This document shows positions 1 through 8,450 of a DNA stretch of 64,000 bases, in pieces; position 1 is the stretch's first letter; every line of letters starts with the position of its first letter. The position numbers were made by a program, and so were the translations under genes. The stretch spans positions 1,736,001 through 1,800,000 of the forward strand of contig NZ_CP063203.1 of the NCBI RefSeq assembly GCF_019904255.1, in the 5' to 3' direction. The notes beneath the pieces were generated by a model. It made no database searches. It was given only the letters and a program-made list of their open reading frames with translations, and had not been told where the DNA came from. The stretch is from Marixanthomonas sp. SCSIO 43207. Its GTDB lineage: Bacteria; Bacteroidota; Bacteroidia; Flavobacteriales; Flavobacteriaceae.

Positions 1-717
1 AAAGCCATTATGCCCGTTCATTTATATGGACAGTTAGCACCTATGGACGCAATCTCAAGTATTGCAAAAGCCAATAACTTACTAGTGATTGAAGATGCCG
101 CACAAGCACACGGAGCAACAAACGGAAATGGTAAACGAGCCGGTAATTTGGGTGATGCTGCCGGTTTTAGTTTTTATCCTACCAAAAACTTAGGAGCGTT
201 GGGTGATGCAGGAGCCATAACAACCAATGATGAGGCGCTGGCTTCGGTTATAAAAAAGCTTCGTAATTATGGAGCGTCTTCAAAATATGTAAATGAGCTA
301 ACTGGATTTAATTCTAGACTAGATGAGGTGCAGGCAATTTTTCTGAATATAAAATTGGCAAAGCTTGATGAAGATAACAACCGTAGGCGTATTGTGGCAA
401 AGCGATATATTTCGGAAATTAAAAATGAAAAAATAGTGCTTCCAGAGTGGGATGGTAGTGATAACCATATTTTTCATTTGTTTGTAATACGTGTGGAGGA
501 TAGAGCTGGATTTATAGATTTTTTAAAAAAGAAAACAATAGGAACGTTGATTCATTATCCTATTCCGCCGCATCAACAAGAAGCATTGCCGGAGTTTACT
601 AATTTGTCATTTCCTATTACTGAAAAGATTCATCAACAAGTGGTGAGTATTCCTATAAGTCCCGTGATGACAGATGAAGCGGTTGGTAGTATTATTTCAG
701 CATTAAACAGTTGGTAA
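1..717 (+). CDS. DegT/DnrJ/EryC1/StrS-family sugar aminotransferase, 5' truncated (FdtB/QdtB-like)
   Basis: PLP-dependent transaminase acting on a nucleotide-linked keto-sugar. The reading frame is open from base 1, so the N-terminal part lies outside the window; about 238 C-terminal residues are visible. Seen: the family signature [10 protein letters not shown], then [16 protein letters not shown], whose Lys (codon 184-186) is the expected Schiff-base lysine, then the NSRLDEVQA segment. This is the arrangement of FdtB/QdtB/DesV-type enzymes that put a 3-amino group on dTDP-3-keto-6-deoxyhexoses using glutamate. A matching FdtA/QdtA ketoisomerase lies at 7119-7520 and a beta-helix acyltransferase at 4260-4778, which supports a dTDP-Fuc3NAc or dTDP-Qui3NAc pathway (inference). 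The downstream flippase begins on the next base, so the two are co-transcribed. Confidence 0.9.
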   Translation, partial: KAIMPVHLYGQLAPMDAISSIAKANNLLVIEDAAQAHGATNGNGKRAGNLGDAAGFSFYPTKNLGALGDAGAITTNDEALASVIKKLRNYGASSKYVNELTGFNSRLDEVQAIFLNIKLAKLDEDNNRRRIVAKRYISEIKNEKIVLPEWDGSDNHIFHLFVIRVEDRAGFIDFLKKKTIGTLIHYPIPPHQQEALPEFTNLSFPITEKIHQQVVSIPISPVMTDEAVGSIISALNSW

Positions 718-2019
718 TTGAAAATTCCGAAATTTATACGAAATAATTTGCTCTTAAAAATGACCTCTCTCAATGCGGGAGTTATTGTCATAAGGTTACT
801 TGTTGCTTTTTTTTTACAACGTGAGTTAACAGATATAGTTGGAAAATCTGGATATGCAAAAATAGGTTCGTTACGCAACTTGTTGCAAATGCTTACTTCT
901 ATAACTTCGTTTGGAGTTTTTAATGGTGTAGTAAAATATGTAGCCGATTTTAAAGAGAATAGCGAGCAGCTTCAAAAGCTATTTTCAACAACCTTTGTTT
1001 TTACCGTTTTAGGGAGTGTTACATCATTTTTGATACTATTTTTTGGTGCTGAAATAATCAGTAAATACTTTTTCTACACCACCGAGTTTGCTTACTTAGT
1101 AAAAGTAGTTGCTGTGGTAGTGCCTTTTATTGCTATTCAGCGTGTGTTTAACGGTATTGTTCATGGACTTTCAGACTATAAAAAGTTTGCAAAGATTGAG
1201 TTGTTTGCATATTTGTTGGGAGCTGGTTTAACGTTATATCTATTGTATAATTATAGTCTAGATGGGGCGTTACTAGCTATTGCGGTTATTCCTGTGATTC
1301 AAGTTATGGTAATGCTTTTTATTTTTATAAAAGTATTGCGACGTTACGTTCGTTTTTCTGAAATTTCTTTCAAAGCACCCTACGCAAAAAGTTTACTGGC
1401 TTTTTCATTAATGTCTTTTGTAGCAACTGTTTTGGTAAATTATGTAGAGATTGATATACGTTCTATGTTGGCAAATAGGTTAAGTGAAGATGATGCCGGT
1501 ATTTGGACAGGGATGACAACTCTTTCAAAAAACTATATGGTTTTTTCAGGTGCAATATTTACGCTATACGTTGTTCCAAAATTCACCGGAATTCATACCG
1601 AAGCAGGTTTTAAAAAAGAATTATTCAATATTTACAAAACCCTTTTACCGTTATTTGGTATTGGTATGTTGGTCATTTATTTTTTACGATTTCAGTTTAT
1701 AGAATACATTTTTATAGACTTTGATGAAATGGCACCTTTATTTAAATGGCAACTTTTGGGAGATTTTGTAAAACTGGCTGCTTTAATTTTATTACATCAG
1801 TTCATAGCCAAGAAAATGGTTCGAAATTTTATTTTTACCGAATTGTTTTCACTCATTTTATTCTATGTTTTTTCATATGCCTTGGTCGATAATTATGGTG
1901 TAGAAGGAATTGTATTTGCACACTTTGTACGCTATGTTCTCTATTTTTTACTAGTTTTTTTCTTGGTAATGCGATACTTTAAAAAACAAAAGAATACTTC
2001 TGAAACTTTAAATACCTAA
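718..2019 (+). CDS. Wzx-type polysaccharide flippase (O-antigen translocase), first copy
   Basis: Integral membrane protein of 433 residues with about 12 predicted hydrophobic helices, of the polysaccharide-export (MOP/MATE-like) family that flips undecaprenyl-linked repeat units. The N-terminal segment with NAGVIVIRLLVAFFLQREL and the GLSDYKKF loop are typical of Bacteroidota O-antigen translocases. The frame opens with a TTG directly after the aminotransferase stop; an internal ATG at 760 would give a protein 14 residues shorter. TTG is preferred because KIPKFIRNNLLLKM looks like the normal amphipathic start of the family. It is followed after 2 bases by a second, only distantly similar flippase. 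Confidence 0.85.
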   Translation: MKIPKFIRNNLLLKMTSLNAGVIVIRLLVAFFLQRELTDIVGKSGYAKIGSLRNLLQMLTSITSFGVFNGVVKYVADFKENSEQLQKLFSTTFVFTVLGSVTSFLILFFGAEIISKYFFYTTEFAYLVKVVAVVVPFIAIQRVFNGIVHGLSDYKKFAKIELFAYLLGAGLTLYLLYNYSLDGALLAIAVIPVIQVMVMLFIFIKVLRRYVRFSEISFKAPYAKSLLAFSLMSFVATVLVNYVEIDIRSMLANRLSEDDAGIWTGMTTLSKNYMVFSGAIFTLYVVPKFTGIHTEAGFKKELFNIYKTLLPLFGIGMLVIYFLRFQFIEYIFIDFDEMAPLFKWQLLGDFVKLAALILLHQFIAKKMVRNFIFTELFSLILFYVFSYALVDNYGVEGIVFAHFVRYVLYFLLVFFLVMRYFKKQKNTSETLNT

Positions 2020-2021
2020 TC

Positions 2022-3506
2022 ATGCAGCCGTATAAAAACTCATTTCGGCATGTTTTAAAAGCTACTTCACTTTTTGGAGGAGTACAAGTATTTAATATTC
2101 TTATTTCGATTATCCGGTCAAAGTTTATTGCCTTATTTATTGGCCCAACAGGAATGGGGATTGCCAGTTTATTTAATACCACAATTAACGTTGTAGATGC
2201 AGTTACCAACTTAGGCTTAAACCGAAGCGCCGTAAAAGATATATCCTACGCCAAAGAAAATTATGAAGCTAGTAAAGTAGCTAGAACCGTACATGTTTTA
2301 AAACGCTTGGTTTGGTTTACAGCCGTTATTGGCGCTGTTTTGATGATGATAACCTCACCGTGGTTAAGTGAGATTGCTTTTGAAAGTAAAGAATACACCG
2401 TATCATTTATTTGGCTAGCTATTGCACTTCTTTTTAAACAGTTTACGCACAGTAATTTGGCAATATTACAAGGATTGCAAAAACTGGGAAATTTAGCCAA
2501 AGCCAATCTAGTTGGTAACTCGGTTGGACTTCTTATAACGGTACCGTTGTATTATTTTTTCAGAATAGATGCTATAGTTCCTGCTATTATTATTGCTTCA
2601 CTTATCAGTTTTGCGATTACGGTATATTATACCAATAAAACCGAAGTTGAAAAAGTAAAACTCACTAATAAAGAAGCTTTTTCTGAAGGAAAGGAGATGA
2701 TAAACCTAGGCGTTACGCTTAGTGTAAGTAGCGTTATAACTTTAATTGCTGCCTATATTATTCAAATTTATATAAGTAATGAGGGTGGAGTAGATGCTGT
2801 AGGTTATTACAATGCAGGAATGGTAATACTCAATACCTATGTAGGATTGGTGTTTAATGCTATGAGTACCGATTATTTCCCAAGGCTTTCGGCAGTTTCA
2901 AATACTATTGAAAAAATTAAAAACGTTGTTTTTGAACAGGCTTATGTAGCTGTTTTATTGATTGTTCCTATTATAGTAATTTTTATAGCGTTTGCTCCTT
3001 TTTTTATTACTCTGTTGTATAGTGAAGCGTTTACCCCTACTGTGGCTTTTGTAAGTTGGGGAATATTAGGAATGTTGTTTAAGGCAGTTTCATTTTCACT
3101 AGGTTATATCATTATTGCAAAAGGTGATTCTCGTGTGTTTATTAAAACAGCAATTGGCTTTAATACAGCTTTGGTAGTAATGAATATCATTGGTTATACC
3201 TATTGGGGACTTCAAGGATTGGGAGTGAGTTATTTTATTTACTTTATCATTCATTTGATAGTAGTTTGGTTAATTACCTACTACCGCTATAAATTTACAT
3301 TCAAAAAAGAGTTTTATTATATTTTTATAGTCTCAACAATACTGTGTTTTTCTTCATTTTTACTGTCAGAAATAGAAGATACTGTAGTAAAATATGTTTC
3401 TTTAAGTATAATGATTGTAATTTCGAGTATCTTTTCAATCTATTATATTGACAAAAAAATAGGAATACGAGATGTAATTCAAAATTTCTTCAGAAGAAAA
3501 AAATAA
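2022..3506 (+). CDS. Wzx-type polysaccharide flippase (O-antigen translocase), second copy
   Basis: 494-residue multi-spanning membrane protein with many hydrophobic helices, of the same MOP superfamily as its upstream neighbour but a clearly different sequence. The N-terminal part with LFGGVQVFNILISIIRSKF and FIGPTGMGIASLFNT is characteristic of RfbX/WzxE-like translocases, which flip a single lipid-linked unit across the inner membrane. The gene is sandwiched between another flippase (2-bp gap) and a beta-helix acyltransferase whose ATG overlaps its TAA by one base, so the four genes from 1 to 4252 look like one transcript. Which lipid-linked substrate it moves cannot be read from the sequence. 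Confidence 0.87.
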   Translation: MQPYKNSFRHVLKATSLFGGVQVFNILISIIRSKFIALFIGPTGMGIASLFNTTINVVDAVTNLGLNRSAVKDISYAKENYEASKVARTVHVLKRLVWFTAVIGAVLMMITSPWLSEIAFESKEYTVSFIWLAIALLFKQFTHSNLAILQGLQKLGNLAKANLVGNSVGLLITVPLYYFFRIDAIVPAIIIASLISFAITVYYTNKTEVEKVKLTNKEAFSEGKEMINLGVTLSVSSVITLIAAYIIQIYISNEGGVDAVGYYNAGMVILNTYVGLVFNAMSTDYFPRLSAVSNTIEKIKNVVFEQAYVAVLLIVPIIVIFIAFAPFFITLLYSEAFTPTVAFVSWGILGMLFKAVSFSLGYIIIAKGDSRVFIKTAIGFNTALVVMNIIGYTYWGLQGLGVSYFIYFIIHLIVVWLITYYRYKFTFKKEFYYIFIVSTILCFSSFLLSEIEDTVVKYVSLSIMIVISSIFSIYYIDKKIGIRDVIQNFFRRKK

Positions 3507-4252
3507 TGGGAAGTGTAAGACAAACATACAGAAGCTTTAAAAAGAAACTTAAGTTGTACTTTTCTGTAAATTGGTATGCTACTTGGCGTTTTAATTTAAA
3601 GATGTTTCCGTTTGCAACAGCTAGAAAACTTCCTGTTATTTTCTACGGAAAAATTAAATTTTCAAACCTAGAAGGCAAACTTATACTTGATGCACCTATA
3701 AAAAGGGGAATGATAGGTTTTGGACAAAGTTTTGAATTTCCTACTACTTCAAAAGGAACAGCAGAGCTTTATTTACAAGGAACAATGATTTGCAAAGGTC
3801 ACGTGCAGATAGGAAAGGATGTTGGCATTAAAGTGTTAAAAGATGCTGTTTTAAAAATGGGACATATGGCTTGTTTTGGTTCAGAAATAAGGGTTTTGTG
3901 TACAAGAGGTATTACTTTAGGCAACTGGACAGGAATAGGTTATCAATCCCAGCTCATTGATACCAATTCACATCCTATGATGAATACCGAAACGAATAGG
4001 TATTATCCGCTTAATGGTACCATAGAACTAGGTAATTACAATGCGGTGTCAAATAGAGTGAGTATAATGCTGCATACCAAAACCCCTGATAACTTTGTAA
4101 TTGCTTCAAACACTTTGTGCAATAAAGATTATACTAGCTTGGGTGAAAACACTTTAATAGGAGGTATTCCCGCCAAAAAAATTAGAGACAATTTTAAGAG
4201 AGACTGGGAGAGTGAAAAAGAAACTTTAAAAAAGAATAAGATAATTTGGTAA
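3506..4252 (+). CDS. Left-handed beta-helix (hexapeptide-repeat) acyltransferase-like protein
   Basis: 248 residues. After a basic N-terminal region of about 60 residues come irregular hexapeptide turns (IGKDVGIKV, MGHMACFGS, ITLGNWTGIGY, LGENTLIGGIPAKKI) typical of the LbH acyltransferase fold. The TNSHPM segment in the middle may supply the catalytic His, and the closing GGIPAKKI is the usual end of sugar O-/N-acetyltransferases. It probably acetylates a sugar of the surface glycan (inference from the fold and from neighbouring flippases and glycosyltransferases). Its start codon overlaps the preceding stop (TAATG). The acceptor sugar is unknown. Confidence 0.75.
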   Translation: MGSVRQTYRSFKKKLKLYFSVNWYATWRFNLKMFPFATARKLPVIFYGKIKFSNLEGKLILDAPIKRGMIGFGQSFEFPTTSKGTAELYLQGTMICKGHVQIGKDVGIKVLKDAVLKMGHMACFGSEIRVLCTRGITLGNWTGIGYQSQLIDTNSHPMMNTETNRYYPLNGTIELGNYNAVSNRVSIMLHTKTPDNFVIASNTLCNKDYTSLGENTLIGGIPAKKIRDNFKRDWESEKETLKKNKIIW

Positions 4253-4259
4253 GTTTAGC

Positions 4260-4778
4260 TTAATCATTTTTCTTATAGAATTTTGCAGGATTTCCAAACC
4301 ATGTTTCATTAGCCGGAATATTTTTGTTTATAAACGACAATGAGCCTAAGATGCTGTTATCACCTATATGTATACCGTGTTGAAGGACACAGCTAGTACC
4401 TATAAATACATTTTTACCAATAATTGCACCACCTATTTGTTCATGTTCTGTATTAAGGTTGTTGCTCATCATTTTGGGACAGATGTAGGTATTATCACCA
4501 ATATTTATACCTCTAGCCAAAATACTGTCGTACCGTACTGTAACATTATTACCAATCGTGCAACTACCCGATGAAGAAACCCTAGAGTCAATATAACAGT
4601 TATCACCTATAATTGTATCTTTTCTTAACTCTACATAATTTTTAATAACCGTATTATCACCGATTACCACACCTTCTTCAATAATACAAAATGCGCCAAT
4701 ACTTACGTTTTTTCCTATGGTTGCTTTATCTGAAATGATTGAGTTATTCAAAACTGGTAGTTTAATGTTGCTGAACAA
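4260..4778 (-). CDS. Hexapeptide-repeat sugar acyltransferase (FdtC/QdtC-like candidate)
   Basis: 172 residues, nearly all regular hexapeptide repeats ([IV]G-x4): ATIGKNVSIGAFC, VIGDNTVIKNY, TIIGDNCYIDS, NIGDNTYICPKM and so on, ending in WFGNPAKFYKK, the usual tail of NeuD/WbbJ/FdtC-type acetyltransferases. With FdtA- and FdtB-like genes in the same locus, N-acylation of the 3-amino sugar is the most economical role (inference). No ATG fits the homologous N-terminus: the frame starts with TTG (complement of 4776-4778), and the next in-frame stop lies only 8 codons upstream. It follows the glycosyltransferase at 4826-5962 on the same strand after 47 bp, so the two are probably one operon. It runs towards the + strand block, leaving 7 bp between stops. 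Confidence 0.75.
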   Translation of the reverse strand: MFSNIKLPVLNNSIISDKATIGKNVSIGAFCIIEEGVVIGDNTVIKNYVELRKDTIIGDNCYIDSRVSSSGSCTIGNNVTVRYDSILARGINIGDNTYICPKMMSNNLNTEHEQIGGAIIGKNVFIGTSCVLQHGIHIGDNSILGSLSFINKNIPANETWFGNPAKFYKKND

Positions 4779-4825
4779 AAATAGAAGAAATAAATAAAAC
4801 TATGATTTTTTAAAAGGCTAAAATA

Positions 4826-5962
4826 TTAGTTGCTTTCCCAAGTCTTTAAATATCTTTCAGCAACGTGAATGTAATGGTGTTCTTTTTCAATAAAAGCACG
4901 AGCATTTTTAGAAATTTCAGGTATTAATTCAGGATTTAAAAGCAATCGCTCTAATTCTTTAAAAATTGCTTGTGCATCTGGCAGAGCATTAATAGCTACA
5001 GGTTTGGTTATGTTATAGTATTCGGTAAACTCTTTTTCGGCGCCTGTAAACACAACCTTACCTTTAGCCATAGCCTCTAGAGCATTATAGCCTTGATCCA
5101 TACCCAATACTTGATCTAATACGATGTGCGCTTTATTATACAGTTCTATATATTGTGCATACGGCACATTTTCAACAGTAATAATCTCTACCTTATCGCC
5201 ATATTTTTCTGAAACCATTGCTAAGGCTTCTTCAAAATAATCACTTCCTTTTTTATAATAGTTCCCTCTGTTAATACCGTGAAAAATGATAATTTTTTCC
5301 TTTTCAGAAATAGGCAAAAATTGAAGCTTTTCAACATTAATAGGGTTTGGTATAAGTCCTAAATAGTGTGGATGCCCTTTCATAGGTATGTGGTAATCCA
5401 TATCGGTTGCAATAACCCCTGAAATATGCTTAAACACAAACTCGTGTAAGGCTTTAAATTCTGGCTGAAGATATTTTAAAATAGGACTAAAAGCCTTTTT
5501 TGAAACTTTACCATCAAACAACGGACTTAAAATAGAATACCGTACCTTTTTTTCGTAGGCATATTTAACACTCAAATAATCGGCGCCACAACATAATACG
5601 AAGAGTTTTTTATTGTTTTTTGCTAAAAATGAAACAACCTCTTTTTCAACCTTAGGCGTTACACCCAAAGGGCTTTCGTTGATAAGTTGTACCACATCAT
5701 AGCCTTTTAATTGTTCAGCGTGCCCAAAAAACTGTTTTTTAATATCTTCTGCAGCGAGGTCTATTTTAAATAGTTTAAATAGCAACACTTTCCATTTTTT
5801 GGATAGACCAGAAGTGTATTTTCTATTTAGCTTTATATCAACCGGATAGTTTTTAAAATAGTCACCAGAACCTATGATAGTAACCTCGTGGCCCAAAGCG
5901 TTTAAACCTTCTTTTAAGGAGTTATGTAAACGGCTGTATTCGCCAACAAGGAGTATCTTCAT
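4826..5962 (-). CDS. Glycosyltransferase, GT4/GT1-like (GT-B fold)
   Basis: 378 residues from the preferred start. The N-terminal KILLVGEYSRLHNSLKEGL is the first Rossmann strand and loop of a GT-B enzyme. The C-terminal half has the donor-binding region with IIIFHGINRGNYYKKGSDYF and the acidic motif GYNALEAMAKGKVVFTG, corresponding to the E-x7-E region of GT4 enzymes. An 11-codon upstream extension is open, but starting at MKILL places the ATG at 5960-5962 and leaves a -7 promoter box at 5993-6000 (complement) at a sensible distance. It probably adds a sugar to the repeat unit on the cytoplasmic face. Donor and acceptor are unknown. Confidence 0.82.
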   Translation of the reverse strand: MKILLVGEYSRLHNSLKEGLNALGHEVTIIGSGDYFKNYPVDIKLNRKYTSGLSKKWKVLLFKLFKIDLAAEDIKKQFFGHAEQLKGYDVVQLINESPLGVTPKVEKEVVSFLAKNNKKLFVLCCGADYLSVKYAYEKKVRYSILSPLFDGKVSKKAFSPILKYLQPEFKALHEFVFKHISGVIATDMDYHIPMKGHPHYLGLIPNPINVEKLQFLPISEKEKIIIFHGINRGNYYKKGSDYFEEALAMVSEKYGDKVEIITVENVPYAQYIELYNKAHIVLDQVLGMDQGYNALEAMAKGKVVFTGAEKEFTEYYNITKPVAINALPDAQAIFKELERLLLNPELIPEISKNARAFIEKEHHYIHVAERYLKTWESN

Positions 5963-5970
5963 AAATGCAC

Positions 5971-5978
5971 TATATTTG
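5971..5978 (+). promoter_or_regulatory. Predicted -7 box TATATTTG for the glycosyltransferase at 6011
   Basis: Perfect match to the Bacteroidota -7 consensus TAnnTTTG, 32 bp before the ATG. No good TTG -33 element is seen at the expected distance. It lies 14 bp from the opposing -7 box for the divergent gene, so the two promoters share the same spacer. Confidence 0.55.
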
Positions 5979-5992
5979 CCTAAACAACATAC

Positions 5993-6025
5993 CAAAAGTA
6001 CAAATTATTTATGGCCAGTAAACAA
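5993..6025 (-). promoter_or_regulatory. Predicted promoter for the 5962-4826 glycosyltransferase (-33 TTG, -7 TACTTTTG)
   Basis: On the complementary strand TACTTTTG (5993-6000) matches TAnnTTTG perfectly, and a TTG at 6023-6025 sits 22 bp further upstream, slightly longer than the 20-bp spacers seen at the ftsE and cysteine synthase promoters in this window. The -33 element falls inside the first codons of the divergent gene. Confidence 0.5.
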
Positions 6026-7111
6026 CCGTCATCACAAATTAAAGTATGTTTGGTGGCTATATCTTTAGGTAAAGGAGGAGCAGAGCGTTCTACAGCATTA
6101 CTCTCCAGAATGCTTTACACCAAAGGTTTTAATGTTTCGATTGTTATATTAAATGACGTAGTAGACTATGCGTATGAAGGAGAACTTTTTAATCTAGGCG
6201 CCCTAAAAACAGAGGAAGATTCACTTTTAAAAAGAGTCTCACGTTTTAAACAACTTAAACGTTTTTTTGAAACACAACAGTTTGATTATATAATTGACAA
6301 TCGCTCTAGAATAAATGGTGTTAAAGAGCTGTTTTACTTGTATTACTTGTATAAAAATCAGTCTGTTGTTTATGTGGCACGTAGTTTTTATTTGCAACAA
6401 TATTTTTCTACAAATGCTTGGGTAGCCAAAAAAATGATACAAAAAGCCAAAGTTGTTGTAGGAGTTTCAAAGGCCATTTCAGAAGCAATAAATTCTCGTT
6501 ATCATACTAACAAAGCAATTACAATTTACAATCCACATGAATCTTTTTCCGAAGAGAATTCAGAAGTTCTTTTTTCTGAAAAATATATTCTTTACTTAGG
6601 CCGTATTGAAGAAAAGGTCAAAAACTTTACACTGTTACTAGAAGGGTATAAGGCTTCAAAACTTTCAGAAGAGAAAATTCATTTAAAGCTAGTAGGTAAT
6701 GGACCGGATGTTGATTTTGTACAGAAAAAAATTGACCAATTAGGACTTTCAGAAACGGTGACTATGTATCCATTTACATCTGCAATTGTACCCTATGTAA
6801 AAAACGCTTTGTTTTTAACATTGACAAGTGAGTATGAGGGTTTTCCTAGGGTTTTAATCGAAGCGCTTTCTATGGGAACGCCAGTTTTATCGGTTATGTA
6901 CAAAGGAAATCCTGCCGAAATTATAACACATACTGAAAATGGATTGCTAGTAGAAAATCACTCTGTATCTGCATTAGCCGAAGGAATGGATATGTTAGCT
7001 TTTAATGACCAATTATACAAAACCTGTAAAGAGAATGCCAAAAAGAGTGTTTCGCACATAACAATGCAAGCAATTGCCGAAAAATGGGCATCTTTGTTAA
7101 ATAAAAATTAG
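6011..7111 (+). CDS. Glycosyltransferase family 4 protein
   Basis: 366-residue GT-B glycosyltransferase. Seen: AISLGKGGAERSTALLSRM near the N-terminus, the classic nucleotide-sugar GT4 opening with GGAE; YLGRIEEKVKNFTLLLEGY, the start of the C-terminal Rossmann domain; and SEYEGFPRVLIEALSMGTPV, the E-x7-E retaining-GT4 signature. The order matches WbnH/WcaL-like enzymes. It is divergently transcribed from another GT at 5962 and followed after 7 bp by the ketoisomerase gene, so transferase and sugar synthesis are co-expressed. Its product would be a retaining transfer during surface glycan assembly. Linkage and sugar cannot be assigned. Confidence 0.9.
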   Translation: MASKQPSSQIKVCLVAISLGKGGAERSTALLSRMLYTKGFNVSIVILNDVVDYAYEGELFNLGALKTEEDSLLKRVSRFKQLKRFFETQQFDYIIDNRSRINGVKELFYLYYLYKNQSVVYVARSFYLQQYFSTNAWVAKKMIQKAKVVVGVSKAISEAINSRYHTNKAITIYNPHESFSEENSEVLFSEKYILYLGRIEEKVKNFTLLLEGYKASKLSEEKIHLKLVGNGPDVDFVQKKIDQLGLSETVTMYPFTSAIVPYVKNALFLTLTSEYEGFPRVLIEALSMGTPVLSVMYKGNPAEIITHTENGLLVENHSVSALAEGMDMLAFNDQLYKTCKENAKKSVSHITMQAIAEKWASLLNKN

Positions 7112-7118
7112 CTTACCT

Positions 7119-7520
7119 GTGAAAAGTAGAATAATCGATATACCAAAAATAATTGATAAAGAAGGAAGAGGAAACCTTTCGGTAATAGAAAAAGAGGTAC
7201 TGCCTTATCCTGTAAAACGAGTGTATTACTTGTATGATGTGCCAAGTGATTCTAGTCGCGGCGGTCACGCACATAAAGAACAATTAGAGTTTTTAATTGC
7301 AGTAAGTGGCAGCTTTGATGTTATTCTAGATGATGGAACCGAAACAAAAAAAGTAACACTTAATAAACCTAATAAAGGGTTGTTAATAGCCACAAAAACG
7401 TGGCGCGAGTTAGAAAACTTTTCTTCAGGGGCTGTTTGTGTAGTATTATCTTCTGGCGAGTTTGATGAAGCAGATTACATTAGGGAATATGAGGATTTTA
7501 AATTATTTATAGGAAGTTAG
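7119..7520 (+). CDS. FdtA/QdtA-type dTDP-4-keto-6-deoxyglucose 3,4-ketoisomerase (WxcM-like cupin)
   Basis: 133-residue single-domain cupin. The SSRGGHAHKEQLEF stretch (about residues 46-59) is the signature of the FdtA/QdtA/WxcM C-terminal family and contains the paired His residues used in catalysis. The family converts dTDP-4-keto-6-deoxyglucose to the 3-keto isomer, the substrate for an FdtB/QdtB aminotransferase such as the one at 1-717. Sequence inspection cannot tell the galacto (FdtA) from the gluco (QdtA) product. The start is GTG at 7119, as no usable ATG exists in the N-terminal half. It lies 7 bp after the GT4 gene, and its last 18 bp overlap the 3' end of the convergent GT2 gene. 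Confidence 0.88.
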   Translation: MKSRIIDIPKIIDKEGRGNLSVIEKEVLPYPVKRVYYLYDVPSDSSRGGHAHKEQLEFLIAVSGSFDVILDDGTETKKVTLNKPNKGLLIATKTWRELENFSSGAVCVVLSSGEFDEADYIREYEDFKLFIGS

Positions 7521-8450
7521 CCTAAAGCCCAGTTTTTCAAATAATACTTTACTTTTAACTAGGGTTTTTAAAATGGTTTTAGGTTGTTTAAGTAGGGTAC
7601 GCTGTTTTGAAGTGAGATTTTTTACATCTAGTTTTCCACGATATTCTTGAAAGGTAGCTAGGTCACCTGCCAATTTGTATTGAATAGCAAGTGAAAACCT
7701 ATTCAAATCTAGATATTGTTTTAGGTATGGGTTAGTTTGAGCCTCGGTTTCATATTTGTCAATATCAAAATAGGTTCTTTTTAGTGTATTGGTGTGTGAT
7801 ACTCTATTGCTTCCGTCCAGATTATGAGTTGCTGAAATTTTAGTAGAAAAAGCTAATGGAGCTTGTAAAGCTGCACGAATCCATAAATCTGTATCTTCTC
7901 CGGCACCGTGCGTAATGGATGTATCAAAACCGTTCAGGTTATTAAAAAAACTTCGTTTCATTCCGACGGCTGAGGTCCACGCTAGAGCATCTGCCAAGCT
8001 GTATTGAAAGTAATTGTCTATCAACCCAATCCAATTGTCACCTTTTTTTAAAATAGGTGAAATCATTGATGTGGTTAAATTTTTATTATGTCTTTTGTTG
8101 TAGGCAGAGGCAAACCACTTGGCTTTGGGAAACTTTTCTACAATAGAATTTAAATTTTCTAGATGAATGGGATACCAATAATCATCTGCATCTAAAAAAA
8201 CGATGTGTTCAGCCTTGGCTTTTGCTACACCAAAGTTGCGCGTAGGTCCCACGCCTTGGTTTTGTTTATTGTAGAGATTAATTCTAGAGTCTTCAATTTG
8301 TTCAACCATTAGTTGACTCTTATCAGTTGAGCCATCATTGACGATGATAACTTCAAAATCAGAAAAAGTTTGGCTAAAAAGGCTTTCAAGGGTGCTTTTA
8401 ATGTCTTTTTCTTTATTGTAAAGCGGTATGATGACTGAAAACTTAGGCAT
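7503..8450 (-). CDS. Glycosyltransferase family 2 protein
   Basis: 315 residues. N-terminal GT-A domain with KFSVIIPLYNKEKDIKSTLE, the nucleotide-binding VNDGSTDKS, and the metal-binding DxD in VFLDADDYW. The later HGAGEDTDLWIRA supplies the ED motif of inverting GT2 enzymes. The C-terminal third is basic and carries no recognisable domain. Its ATG lies inside the end of the upstream GT2 gene (8-bp overlap), so the two are translationally linked. Its 3' end overlaps the ketoisomerase gene on the other strand by 18 bp, so the two transcripts converge without a visible terminator. Confidence 0.9.
   Translation of the reverse strand: MPKFSVIIPLYNKEKDIKSTLESLFSQTFSDFEVIIVNDGSTDKSQLMVEQIEDSRINLYNKQNQGVGPTRNFGVAKAKAEHIVFLDADDYWYPIHLENLNSIVEKFPKAKWFASAYNKRHNKNLTTSMISPILKKGDNWIGLIDNYFQYSLADALAWTSAVGMKRSFFNNLNGFDTSITHGAGEDTDLWIRAALQAPLAFSTKISATHNLDGSNRVSHTNTLKRTYFDIDKYETEAQTNPYLKQYLDLNRFSLAIQYKLAGDLATFQEYRGKLDVKNLTSKQRTLLKQPKTILKTLVKSKVLFEKLGFRLTSYK

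Noticed and set aside
718-3506. The two flippases as one gene broken by a frameshift
   Set aside because: Each has a complete N-terminus, full helix set and own start; sequences are different, not two halves.
5874-6068. 64-codon plus-strand frame overlapping the divergent glycosyltransferase starts
   Set aside because: Lies across the promoter spacer and both gene starts, with no homology; incompatible with the well-supported genes.
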